This document shows, one piece after another, positions 8,508-15,753 of a stretch of DNA of 64,000 nucleotides (its first letter is position 1; each line of letters starts with the position of its first letter). The notes beneath the pieces are model-generated. The model made no database searches and had not been told where the DNA came from. It saw only the letters and a list, made by a program, of their open reading frames with translations. The position numbers were made by a program, and so were the translations under genes. The stretch comes from Thiohalocapsa sp. PB-PSB1. GTDB lineage: Bacteria; Pseudomonadota; Gammaproteobacteria; Chromatiales; Chromatiaceae. Location of the stretch: assembly GCA_016745215.1 (NCBI GenBank), contig CP050890.1, positions 7,767,001 to 7,831,000 of the forward strand, read 5' to 3'.

Positions 8508-10436
8508 CTATTCGTAATGCGTGTATTTCAGGTTCTTTGACTCGCTGTAGTATTCGCGATACCAGTTATCGTCGATCCACAACCAGGTGTCGGTCAGTGG
8601 GATGTCACGCCGCGGGATCGAGATCATTTCTCCTGTGGTAGGCGCTCTGAACGGCGGCACCGTCGCGCTCGTCGTCATTTTGACCTTAGCCACGGGGCCA
8701 TCGATCTGGACATCCTGAATCTGGTAATTGTCGTATTGGATCCGGCCAACATTGCTACGGTAGATCAACCAACTGTTGTCGGCACGGTAAAAGGGGTCGT
8801 AAAAGGTATATACCCTATCGTGCTCTGCCGCAATCATGGCGTTCCAGAAGCCGTCGATCCGCTTGCGCAGTGCCTGTTCTGAAGCTGGTATGGTGGTTGC
8901 TGATTCAGATGCGGGCTCCGAGGCCTTGACCTGAGCGGTTTGCACATCTGCTGTCTGGGCATCTGTTTGCGCCTTGGCGGCGGACGCGGATGTGGAATCC
9001 GCGGATTCTGAGCTAGCCGCAGAAGTTGGCTCTTCGCCGTTGGGATGCGAAAGTTCTTTTAGATCAGCCTTGGAGAAGCGAATCAGCATGAGCTGTTTAG
9101 CCGTTAAGCTGTCATCTAACGCTTGTTCAGCGATGACGTTGAATTGATCTTCCCGCACAAAGGCTGCCTGCGAATCGAAGCGTAATCCCAAGTTGGTTTT
9201 TGGTTCGTGCGGCAAAGGTACGTTGTCATATGTCCAGGTTTCTCCAGCATCCAGGGACAGGCTGGCATACAGGCGCGAGCGTATTTCCCGCCAATCCTCC
9301 CAAACCACCAGTAACTCGCCGGGTTTGGTGCCGAAGGTCGCGGCAGGATGTTTGGCAGCGAAGCGGTCGAGTTTGGCGTCGGGGCGCAAAGGCGGCGCGA
9401 GTTTCCACGTCGTTCCGTTGTCGGAGGAGCGCATCACATGCATCGTATGACGTTTGCTTGCAGCATCCTCGAGCAAGATACCGCTCATGGCCAAGATAAT
9501 ATGCTGATGCTGATCCGTCGCGATACTCAGACTGCCAATGTCGAAGCCACGCAGGTCACGAAACTCGAATTGGTTCCAGGTTTGGCCGTTGTCATCCGAA
9601 TAAGCGCCTTGTAGGCGCATACTGGCCTGGGTCCGACCATAGAGCGCATGCCACAACACAAACCAGCGATCGCCATTTCGGAAGCCTCTGAACAGGGGGG
9701 TGATGCTGCTGGCGCCGTCCAGGCTTGCAATATCCACACTGTCTGCAAAAGCATCGGCATCGCCGGCGCGGTATCGCGCCACAATGCGCTGGGGCGAGGC
9801 GTAGGCGTCCCAGCCAAAGACCATCAGATCCCCGTTGTCGCGATGGGCCATAGCGGGATAAAGTCCGGGAACCACGGGCATAACGGCAGACAGCGCGGCT
9901 GTTTCGAGATCAATGCCACGGTAGTAAAAATAGTAGGGTGACTTTCGATCTTCAATCGCCTTCTCGCCCATCCAGATCACATGCACACGCCCCGGCGAAC
10001 CTGCTGCGGTGAACGAGGCCAGCGGTTGCGTGTCGCCGCCTAGTTCGGCAGCCTGGTCGATGGATTGTGCAGCGGTTAACAGGTACAGACCCTTGGCAGG
10101 CAATTTATCGCGCCACAACAGCGCCACATCGTCATCAGCCCGCGCCATAGCAAGGCCGGATGGGGCCTGCGGCCGCTCTGCCGGCACAAGCAGACGCTCG
10201 TTACCATCCGGAGCGCGGATGCGCAACAGCCGAGATTTATCGTAGTAGGCCAGCCAGAGTTTTGTGCTGGAATCCAACAGATAATTCCAATCGGCCTTTG
10301 CCGGCATCGGAGAAGTGGTCAAAGGTTCTGGTGATGCTGCCGCCATTGACGGCGTCACTGCAAAGAAACCGAATAAGGCCAACACGGCTGGACGCAAATG
10401 CGACAGCTTGTACAGCGGTTTTTGAAACAACATCAT
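8508..10436 (-). CDS. Secreted Asp-box (sialidase-like propeller) protein with C-terminal NTF2-like domain
   Basis: A 642-residue protein. Residues 1-33 look like a signal peptide (hydrophobic VLALFGFFAV, then SMAAAS). The body carries Asp-box repeats SDDNGQTW, SSDNGTTW and SLDAGETW, the turn motif of BNR/sialidase-like beta propellers. A low-complexity Ser/Ala/Thr linker follows, then a C-terminal domain (about 110 residues from IDGFWNAMIAAEHDRVYTFY) that resembles SnoaL/NTF2-like folds. No complete sialidase catalytic set was recognised, so glycan binding is as likely as hydrolysis. The longer in-frame start at 10598 falls inside the terminator hairpin of the upstream gene and lacks a signal peptide, so the ATG at 10436 (or 10433) preceded by GGAA is preferred. 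Confidence 0.65.
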   Translation of the reverse strand: MMLFQKPLYKLSHLRPAVLALFGFFAVTPSMAAASPEPLTTSPMPAKADWNYLLDSSTKLWLAYYDKSRLLRIRAPDGNERLLVPAERPQAPSGLAMARADDDVALLWRDKLPAKGLYLLTAAQSIDQAAELGGDTQPLASFTAAGSPGRVHVIWMGEKAIEDRKSPYYFYYRGIDLETAALSAVMPVVPGLYPAMAHRDNGDLMVFGWDAYASPQRIVARYRAGDADAFADSVDIASLDGASSITPLFRGFRNGDRWFVLWHALYGRTQASMRLQGAYSDDNGQTWNQFEFRDLRGFDIGSLSIATDQHQHIILAMSGILLEDAASKRHTMHVMRSSDNGTTWKLAPPLRPDAKLDRFAAKHPAATFGTKPGELLVVWEDWREIRSRLYASLSLDAGETWTYDNVPLPHEPKTNLGLRFDSQAAFVREDQFNVIAEQALDDSLTAKQLMLIRFSKADLKELSHPNGEEPTSAASSESADSTSASAAKAQTDAQTADVQTAQVKASEPASESATTIPASEQALRKRIDGFWNAMIAAEHDRVYTFYDPFYRADNSWLIYRSNVGRIQYDNYQIQDVQIDGPVAKVKMTTSATVPPFRAPTTGEMISIPRRDIPLTDTWLWIDDNWYREYYSESKNLKYTHYE

Positions 10437-10584
10437 GGCGAGTTCCGACAGATTTTCGGTCTGGGTCTGCGAGGGAAGGGGATTTAAGGCAATTTCGGTC
10501 AACTTGCATACCATCTGAGTTGTATTGACGCCCGCTTTCCGCGTCAGCTGGTAGATCAAGTTTTCTGCAATTGGCTCATCAGCG

Positions 10585-10609
10585 AAAAGGCCGCCCAAGA
10601 GGGCGGCCT
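10585..10609 (-). terminator. Rho-independent terminator of the 10678-11757 gene
   Basis: On the minus strand a perfect 9-bp stem, AGGCCGCCC pairing with GGGCGGCCT around a 4-base loop, is followed directly by TTTT. It lies 69 bp past the stop of the secreted-protein gene and partly explains why the next gene should not start upstream of about 10440. Confidence 0.85.
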
Positions 10610-10677
10610 GAGGTTAACCGATCAGCAGCTGTGCGGCTGCGAACCGATTCGAATCAGCAATCTGACGCAGCAGGCTA

Positions 10678-11757
10678 TTAGGGGCGCAGCAGCAAGGCGT
10701 TATTGAAGGTGCCGGAAACGGGCTGACCGTCGATGGTATCACCAAGGTTAAACTCCAGCTTGACGATGACACCTGATGGCTCCGTAATAACAGGCGGATT
10801 AAACACATTGCCGTTACGATCCCTTTCCTCGCGGTAGTTATACAAGTTGGCCCAGCCACCGTCTGCTAAGCGATTCTGCGAAGCGGTCGGTAATAGATCC
10901 TGAGCGACAATGCTACCGATGCAAACGACGGTCTGCTCCTGTGCACCGGAGATTGGACGCTCGTCGCGATCCCAAATGCCGATGGGATTATCTGCATTGC
11001 CGTAGGAGATGGTCGTCTCTTCGTCGAACTCGCCAAATGGAAGCTGATCCTCGTCGACCACTGTGATCAGAAACGATGTGCGAATGTCGTCGATCGGCAT
11101 GATCGATACGATGCTCGGGCTTGCCGAGGCAAATGGCAGGTAATCAGCATAATTTGGAGTTGAATCATCGCCATCTATCATATATGAATGATAGCCCCAG
11201 GTAGCGCCGACTCCATATTCCATGACGAAGGATTCTCCGGCGATGGAGAACGTACCGTCCGCCACATCAGCGTTCTCAACGATAAGATAGCCCCGATATG
11301 GAACCACGGCCGCGCCCATAGCATAGGTCTGGCCAGTCTTCCATCGATTGTTGACGCTGGGGTCATTGAACATGACGCCTGTATTAATGCCTCCGACTTC
11401 CTCACCAAAATAGCCGCTCAGGTCGATGGTTTGTACGTCATTTCGGCTAGTGGGAAGGAACTCGTTAAACTCTTGGCATGGCAAAAGGTTAGTGTCTAAC
11501 TCTGGATCGGTGGAGGGCTGCTTGTAGTAGAATCGATAGTGAAGGTTGCCGTCATCGCCAGCGCCCTGTACGATGGGTGCGCCCAAAGGGTCAAAGTTGT
11601 TGGCCGAGGTGTTCATCACGGTGATGATGGAAGCGACCGTCGGGCTACCTGCCAGATTATGAAAGAATACAGCGTCAGCATGAGCGGCGCTGATGACCAG
11701 CCCGGAGGTGCCCACGGCCAAGGCAACAGCGGACACAAGTTTGGTTTTTGTTAACAT
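10678..11757 (-). CDS. Secreted protein of unknown function, strong expression signals
   Basis: A 359-residue protein with a clear signal peptide (MLTKTKLVSAVALAVG, then SAAHADA). The mature part begins AVFFHNLAGSPTVASIITVMN and continues LHYRFYYK, a C-x-E-F-N-x-FLPTS segment and TIDLSGYFG. It looks like a beta-rich exported protein and I recall similar unannotated secreted proteins in other proteobacteria, but I cannot name a family. A consensus AGGAG lies 8 bases before the ATG (11766-11770), and a strong terminator follows at 10585-10609, so it is probably an abundant monocistronic product. There is no C-terminal membrane anchor and no IPTL-type sorting signal, so it is not an obvious exosortase H substrate. 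Confidence 0.75.
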   Translation of the reverse strand: MLTKTKLVSAVALAVGTSGLVISAAHADAVFFHNLAGSPTVASIITVMNTSANNFDPLGAPIVQGAGDDGNLHYRFYYKQPSTDPELDTNLLPCQEFNEFLPTSRNDVQTIDLSGYFGEEVGGINTGVMFNDPSVNNRWKTGQTYAMGAAVVPYRGYLIVENADVADGTFSIAGESFVMEYGVGATWGYHSYMIDGDDSTPNYADYLPFASASPSIVSIMPIDDIRTSFLITVVDEDQLPFGEFDEETTISYGNADNPIGIWDRDERPISGAQEQTVVCIGSIVAQDLLPTASQNRLADGGWANLYNYREERDRNGNVFNPPVITEPSGVIVKLEFNLGDTIDGQPVSGTFNNALLLRP

Positions 11758-12708
11758 TGCTTAATCTCCTAGTATGCATGTCAGAAAGTGGACTTGGCCT
11801 GCTCCGAGGACGAACGCACAGTTCTAGATGGCTAAGTTTATGCCAACCTTGGCGGCCACTCCACTCAGTGGATGTTGGGAGCGGATGTCGAGCAGCATCT
11901 ATTCAAGATCAACAAAACTGCCCTTAGGCGGGTAGCCGACTTGAACTTCAGCTAACTCACGCCTCTAAGTCTATCCTATAACCTGCTGTTGTCAAGCAAC
12001 AATGCACAGAAAAACGACTCAAGTTGTGCCTTACATAAAATTATCCTAGCAAATCGAGTATTTGATGGCTTCACCTACTATTTTAATTGAATTAATTGGA
12101 TGCAGACAATCTGACACTTGTTGCTAAATAGAGACGTGCGTAGGTAGCACGACGCGAGCATGAAACTCGTTCGGGCAAAATTTAGAATTCAGTAAGGCTC
12201 GAGTATATCAACCCGCGCTTGTAAGTGCTCTGCTGCGGAAGTCTCGAGACCATTTGTAGACATTATCGTAATCGTGGTCATCATCGATAACCTACGATGA
12301 GCGATTCCGATTACGACAAAGACAGACAGCAGAAATGGTAGCTGGATATCCGCACCGCTGCGCTAGTTACCGTCTTTCGGAAAAAGATCCTGGAACTACG
12401 TGATCGCAACCCGTTGATTTCTAAAGATCACTTTCGGTCAGTAAGTTGGAGTCATTTTCCTTGGATCAATAGGTAGTCTCCCTATCTCATGGTAGTTTTG
12501 TAAATTCGTACAAATCATCCTATATCCTATATTCTGCACCTTTAAAATCAATGAGTTGAACTTCGACCCGGCTTTTTGATACGCTATGACTCATTGATTT
12601 TTTCCTCGGATAATGGCTTGAAGCCATTTGTCTTCGCACGTAACATATTGATTTTACCATGACATTATATCATTCCGAAGTCGCGATCAATCAGGCGCGA
12701 AATGCAGG
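11758..12708. other. Non-coding, AT-rich intergenic region
   Basis: About 950 bp upstream of the secreted-protein gene with lower GC than its surroundings. It must hold that gene's promoter, but I see no clear consensus boxes. It contains the first copy of the ~145-bp dispersed repeat (12224-12367). No open frame here is convincing. Confidence 0.55.
12224..12367 (+). repeat. MITE-like ~145-bp dispersed repeat, copy A
   Basis: It starts AGTGCTCTGCTGCGGAAGTC and ends with a related inverted sequence (CCGCACCGCTGCGCTAG); about 14 of the 20 terminal positions pair. The interior is itself a long imperfect palindrome around ATCGATAACCTACGATGAG. Three further copies lie at 30593-30737, 51648-51718 (partial) and 59636-59780. 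It has no coding capacity of its own. Confidence 0.8.
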
Positions 12709-13382
12709 CTACATGGCGCGCTCGCACCATCCACGCCACATATCGCGCAGAGCGGCCTCGAGGTCTGCTGCGAATAGCGGCACATCCATTGGCGGCGACT
12801 TTTCAAGCCTGGTGCGCACACCGATCCATCTTTTCCATATCATATCAAATGGAGCCGGCATGGCGTAGTGACAGACTTAGAGAGTCCGTCTCGGAGGCGG
12901 CGATCCATTCGTTCATGCCAAGCGCCCTCAGCATGCTCTCCCGGGGTGCGAGCAGGCGATCTCCGGCCATGCTCAACACCGGGATGCTCAACACCGGGAC
13001 ACCCATCCATAGCGCCCTCATCCATAGCGCCTGGATTGTGGTGGTTTCTATGGGTGTAGGGAAAAGGGTCCAGCGCGATATCCACATGCTGGTAGGCTGC
13101 TACAGATCTTCAGAAAATGACTCTGGTATGCAGACCCGAAATGATCGTTCAAAATCAACGAGTCGCGATTACGTAGCTCAAAGATCTTCGCTCATGTGGG
13201 CTCTAAGGTTAGGACGTGATACAGCACGTTGATTTCCAACGGGACTGTTATCTGTTTCACCTTGTGTCCCATATGAGCCAAGATCTTTTTCTGAAAGACT
13301 ATAAATACTGGGCAAATGGAGAAGGCCCTTCGTAGATCAGGCGGCTGCCGTCCAGACCGGCTTTCTGAAAGCGCCGGTTGGT
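12709..13382 (-). pseudogene. Remnant of a SPINDLY/OGT-like (GT41) glycosyltransferase
   Basis: Separate minus-strand frames together spell the C-terminal half of a TPR-type O-GlcNAc-transferase-like protein. In order they are RRFQKAGLDGSRLIYEGPSP (about 13382-13305), VAAYQHVDIALDPFPY (about 13125-13058), then in another frame TTTIQALWM...ALWMGVPVLS...MAGDRLLAPRESMLRALGM (about 13045-12910), and finally SPPMDVPLFAADLEAALRDM ending at a TAG at 12711. The gene is broken by at least two frameshifts, an in-frame TGA, short tandem duplications (ALWM and PVLS repeated) and an inserted 109-bp inverted-repeat element. Upstream TPR-coding DNA was not found. The family modifies Ser/Thr of proteins with sugars. 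It cannot make a working enzyme here. Confidence 0.8.
13180..13288. mobile_element. 109-bp element with 21-bp terminal inverted repeats
   Basis: The left end AAAGATCTTCGCTCATGTGGG (13180-13200) and the reverse complement of the right end (13268-13288) agree at 19 of 21 positions. The element sits between two pieces of the GT41 remnant that are normally continuous, so it looks inserted. No open frame is present and no target-site duplication is obvious. Confidence 0.55.
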
Positions 13383-13620
13383 TGCCAACCACGATAGCGC
13401 TGCCCATCGACATAAACCTGAAACTAACTCTATACTAAGCACACTTGGAGACCAGCACCCCAAGTCCGAAGATGGGTACAGTCTGCCCCAAGTCGCGAGA
13501 CATTGTCCTAGGCTGCGCCGGGACGGCCTACGCCGTTCCAATCAACAAATCGAGCTCGTGTGCCCAATCGAACCCCGGCATCTTCACCCGACCAAAGAGA
13601 TTCACCTAAACCTTACCTTT

Positions 13621-14133
13621 ATGTTTTTCATGGTATTTGCAGGCGTGCTGCTCGGTCTGTTCGCGATCGAGTTGTTGGCTCCGGTCCAGGTCTGGGTCAT
13701 TCAACCCTTCACCGCGGCGATCGCAAACATCAGCGCCATGCTACTGCAATGGTTCGACAGCTCGGTGCAAGCACAAGGGATTGTACTGTGGGATCAGGAT
13801 ACCGGCGCCGCTGTGAGTATCCAACCCGGCTGCAATGGCGTGGAGGCCATGATCGTGGTGTTTGCCGCGATGATTGCGACGCCGTCGCAATGGAGATATC
13901 GGTGGATAGGAATCGGGCTTGCGTTCATAGCCATTCAGATCCTGAATCTGATCAGAATCATCAGTCTCTTTTATTTATTACAGCTGGATGCAGACTGGTT
14001 TCGTTGGGCGCACCTGTATCTTTGGCAGGCATTGATCATGCTGGATGCCTTGATCGTTTATCTGCTTTGGCTGCGTGCACTGCCGGCTGTTACGACGACT
14101 GCTGGCCAGGGAAGTTCGGTGGAGCCGCGCTGA
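13621..14133 (+). CDS. xrtH: Exosortase H (XrtH-type, IPTL-CTERM sorting)
   Basis: A 170-residue multi-spanning membrane protein with the exosortase catalytic triad: Cys71 in PGCNGVEA, Arg112 in NLIRIISLFYL and His131 in WAHLYLWQALI. The short length and the segment IELLAPVQVWVIQPFTA fit the XrtH subgroup, which is known to act on proteins ending in an IPTLSEWG-type signal, a membrane helix and basic residues. It would cleave such proteins at the inner membrane and pass them to the envelope or outside. The ATG at 13621 begins the first membrane helix; upstream in-frame codons encode a charged sequence without family similarity. Its stop overlaps the next start (TGATG). Confidence 0.88.
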   Translation: MFFMVFAGVLLGLFAIELLAPVQVWVIQPFTAAIANISAMLLQWFDSSVQAQGIVLWDQDTGAAVSIQPGCNGVEAMIVVFAAMIATPSQWRYRWIGIGLAFIAIQILNLIRIISLFYLLQLDADWFRWAHLYLWQALIMLDALIVYLLWLRALPAVTTTAGQGSSVEPR

Positions 14134-14741
14134 TGGCTGCCGCAAGGCCTTACTTTATCCTGCGGGTCTTGCTTTGGCTGGTGCCGATGTTCGCACTTTG
14201 GGCCTTGCTGGCACCATGGCTGCTGGTGCCAGTTGCTGGCGCGGCGGATTTTTTCCTCACGCGTTTGTTCCCGCATGCCATCGCGGCCGTGGAGCAGCAG
14301 GGGACCAAGTTGGAAATGGTCACGCAATTCATCCGTGCGCCAACTGCCGATCTCTCGGCACCGGCCGGCGCTGATTTGCAGTTGGTTGTGACGGTCGATG
14401 CGTTGCAGTATGCCTACGGCTTGCCGTTGTTGTTGGCGCTGACGCTGGCGACCCCGGCATCCTGGGGCCGGCGCATGCTGAGCGCCGCGATCGGGACAGT
14501 TGCTGTCTTCCCCGTTGTGGTCTGGGGCGTTGTTTGCGAAACCCTGAAGGTGCTGGTGTTCCAGGCCGATCCCGAGGTCTCCATGCAGATGCAGATAGGG
14601 CCGCTGCAGCGGGAATTGCTGGCGCTTGGCTATCAATTAGGTTATCTGATCCTGCCTTCTCTGGTGCCGATCATGATCTGGGGCTTGCTGCACCGAGAAT
14701 TTCTTCGCAACTGGATGCCGACTCGCGCGGTATCGCAGTAG
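14133..14741 (+). CDS. Exosortase H-associated membrane protein
   Basis: A 202-residue protein with an N-terminal membrane helix (FILRVLLWLVPMFALWALLA), a periplasmic segment of about 80 residues and at least two later helices (LPLLLALTLATP, then AAIGTVAVFPVVVWGVV and LILPSLVPIMIWGLL). Its start overlaps the exosortase stop by one base, and proteins of this size and topology are regularly paired with XrtH. A role as partner or regulator of the sortase is inferred from this pairing. It ends 20 bp before the convergent kdsD gene. Confidence 0.8.
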   Translation: MAAARPYFILRVLLWLVPMFALWALLAPWLLVPVAGAADFFLTRLFPHAIAAVEQQGTKLEMVTQFIRAPTADLSAPAGADLQLVVTVDALQYAYGLPLLLALTLATPASWGRRMLSAAIGTVAVFPVVVWGVVCETLKVLVFQADPEVSMQMQIGPLQRELLALGYQLGYLILPSLVPIMIWGLLHREFLRNWMPTRAVSQ

Positions 14742-14761
14742 CTGGTTCGTTCGCACCTGGG

Positions 14762-15748
14762 CTATTTTTGCACCACGCCGACAACGCGCTCTGCGTCCAC
14801 TACGACCAACAATGTGATCCTGTGCCGGGCCATCAGTTCGATGGCGGTCTGCATGTTGCTGTCGACGCCGATGGTGATTGGGTTCGGTGTCATCATGTTC
14901 GCGGCGTTCAACGTGAAAAAGCGTTCCTTGTGTGCCTGTAATGCGCGGCGCAGGTCGCCATCGGTTATGATGCCGATGACAGTTTTCTGATCGTCGCTGA
15001 CCAAAGCGATGCCCAGGCGCCCGCCGGTGACCGCAGCAAGCACCGATTCGGCATTAGCGCGGGGTGAGACGAAGGGCAGGTCATGGCTGCGCATTTCCTC
15101 GCGCACCAGCTGCAGCAGGCGCCGACCCAGACTGCCGCCGGGGTGGAAGCGAGCAAAATCCTGAGGCCTGAAGTCGCGAGCTTTCATCAAGGCCACCGCC
15201 AGGGCATCGCCCATTGCCAGGGTTGCCGTGGTCGATGCGGTGGGTGCCAATTGCAATGGGCAGGCTTCTTTGTCGACGCGCACCGATAGATGGAAACTGC
15301 TGTTTTTTGCCAGCGTCGATTGGATATTGCCGGTCATGGCGACGGTGACATTGCCATTGTCGCGCAGAAAGGGCAGCAATTTGACCAGCTCTTCGGTTTC
15401 TCCGGAATGCGAGATGGCAATAAACAGGTCGTCCGGTGTAACCATGCCGAGATCGCCGTGGAAGGCTTCGCCGGGATGCATGAAAAAGGACGGCGTGCCG
15501 GTGCTCGCCAGGGTGGCGGCGATCTTTTTGCCGATGATGCCGGACTTGCCCATGCCGCAAACGATCGTGCGCCCGCGCGCTTTCAGGATGGCGGCGATCA
15601 CGGCACCAAAATTGCTGTCAAGCTCTGCACCCAGACCCTGTACCGCAGCCGCTTCGATGTCGAATACCTCGCGCGCGATGGCAACGTAGTCGGGTTGCGC
15701 GGCGGCGATGGGTTGGTTGCGATCGGCTGCGGCAAGTTGCGTCATCAT
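14762..15748 (-). CDS. kdsD: D-arabinose 5-phosphate isomerase, KpsF/GutQ family
   Basis: A 328-residue SIS-domain enzyme with two C-terminal CBS domains. Motifs visible are GMGKSGIIGKKIAATLASTG, the SIS loop SHSGETEEL, APTASTTATLAMGDALA and FHPGGSLGRRLL. It converts ribulose 5-phosphate to arabinose 5-phosphate, the first step of Kdo synthesis for lipopolysaccharide. A TTG at 15757 is in frame and overlaps the gspD stop, but the tandem ATGs at 15748/15745 are more likely. Placing it as the last gene of the secretion operon is unusual for its housekeeping role; more often it sits near lpt genes. Confidence 0.92.
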   Translation of the reverse strand: MMTQLAAADRNQPIAAAQPDYVAIAREVFDIEAAAVQGLGAELDSNFGAVIAAILKARGRTIVCGMGKSGIIGKKIAATLASTGTPSFFMHPGEAFHGDLGMVTPDDLFIAISHSGETEELVKLLPFLRDNGNVTVAMTGNIQSTLAKNSSFHLSVRVDKEACPLQLAPTASTTATLAMGDALAVALMKARDFRPQDFARFHPGGSLGRRLLQLVREEMRSHDLPFVSPRANAESVLAAVTGGRLGIALVSDDQKTVIGIITDGDLRRALQAHKERFFTLNAANMMTPNPITIGVDSNMQTAIELMARHRITLLVVVDAERVVGVVQK

Positions 15749-15753
15749 CAGAC

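Noticed and set aside
10437..10598. Longer start for the Asp-box protein at 10598
   Set aside because: It begins inside the terminator hairpin of the upstream gene and hides the signal peptide at position 55.
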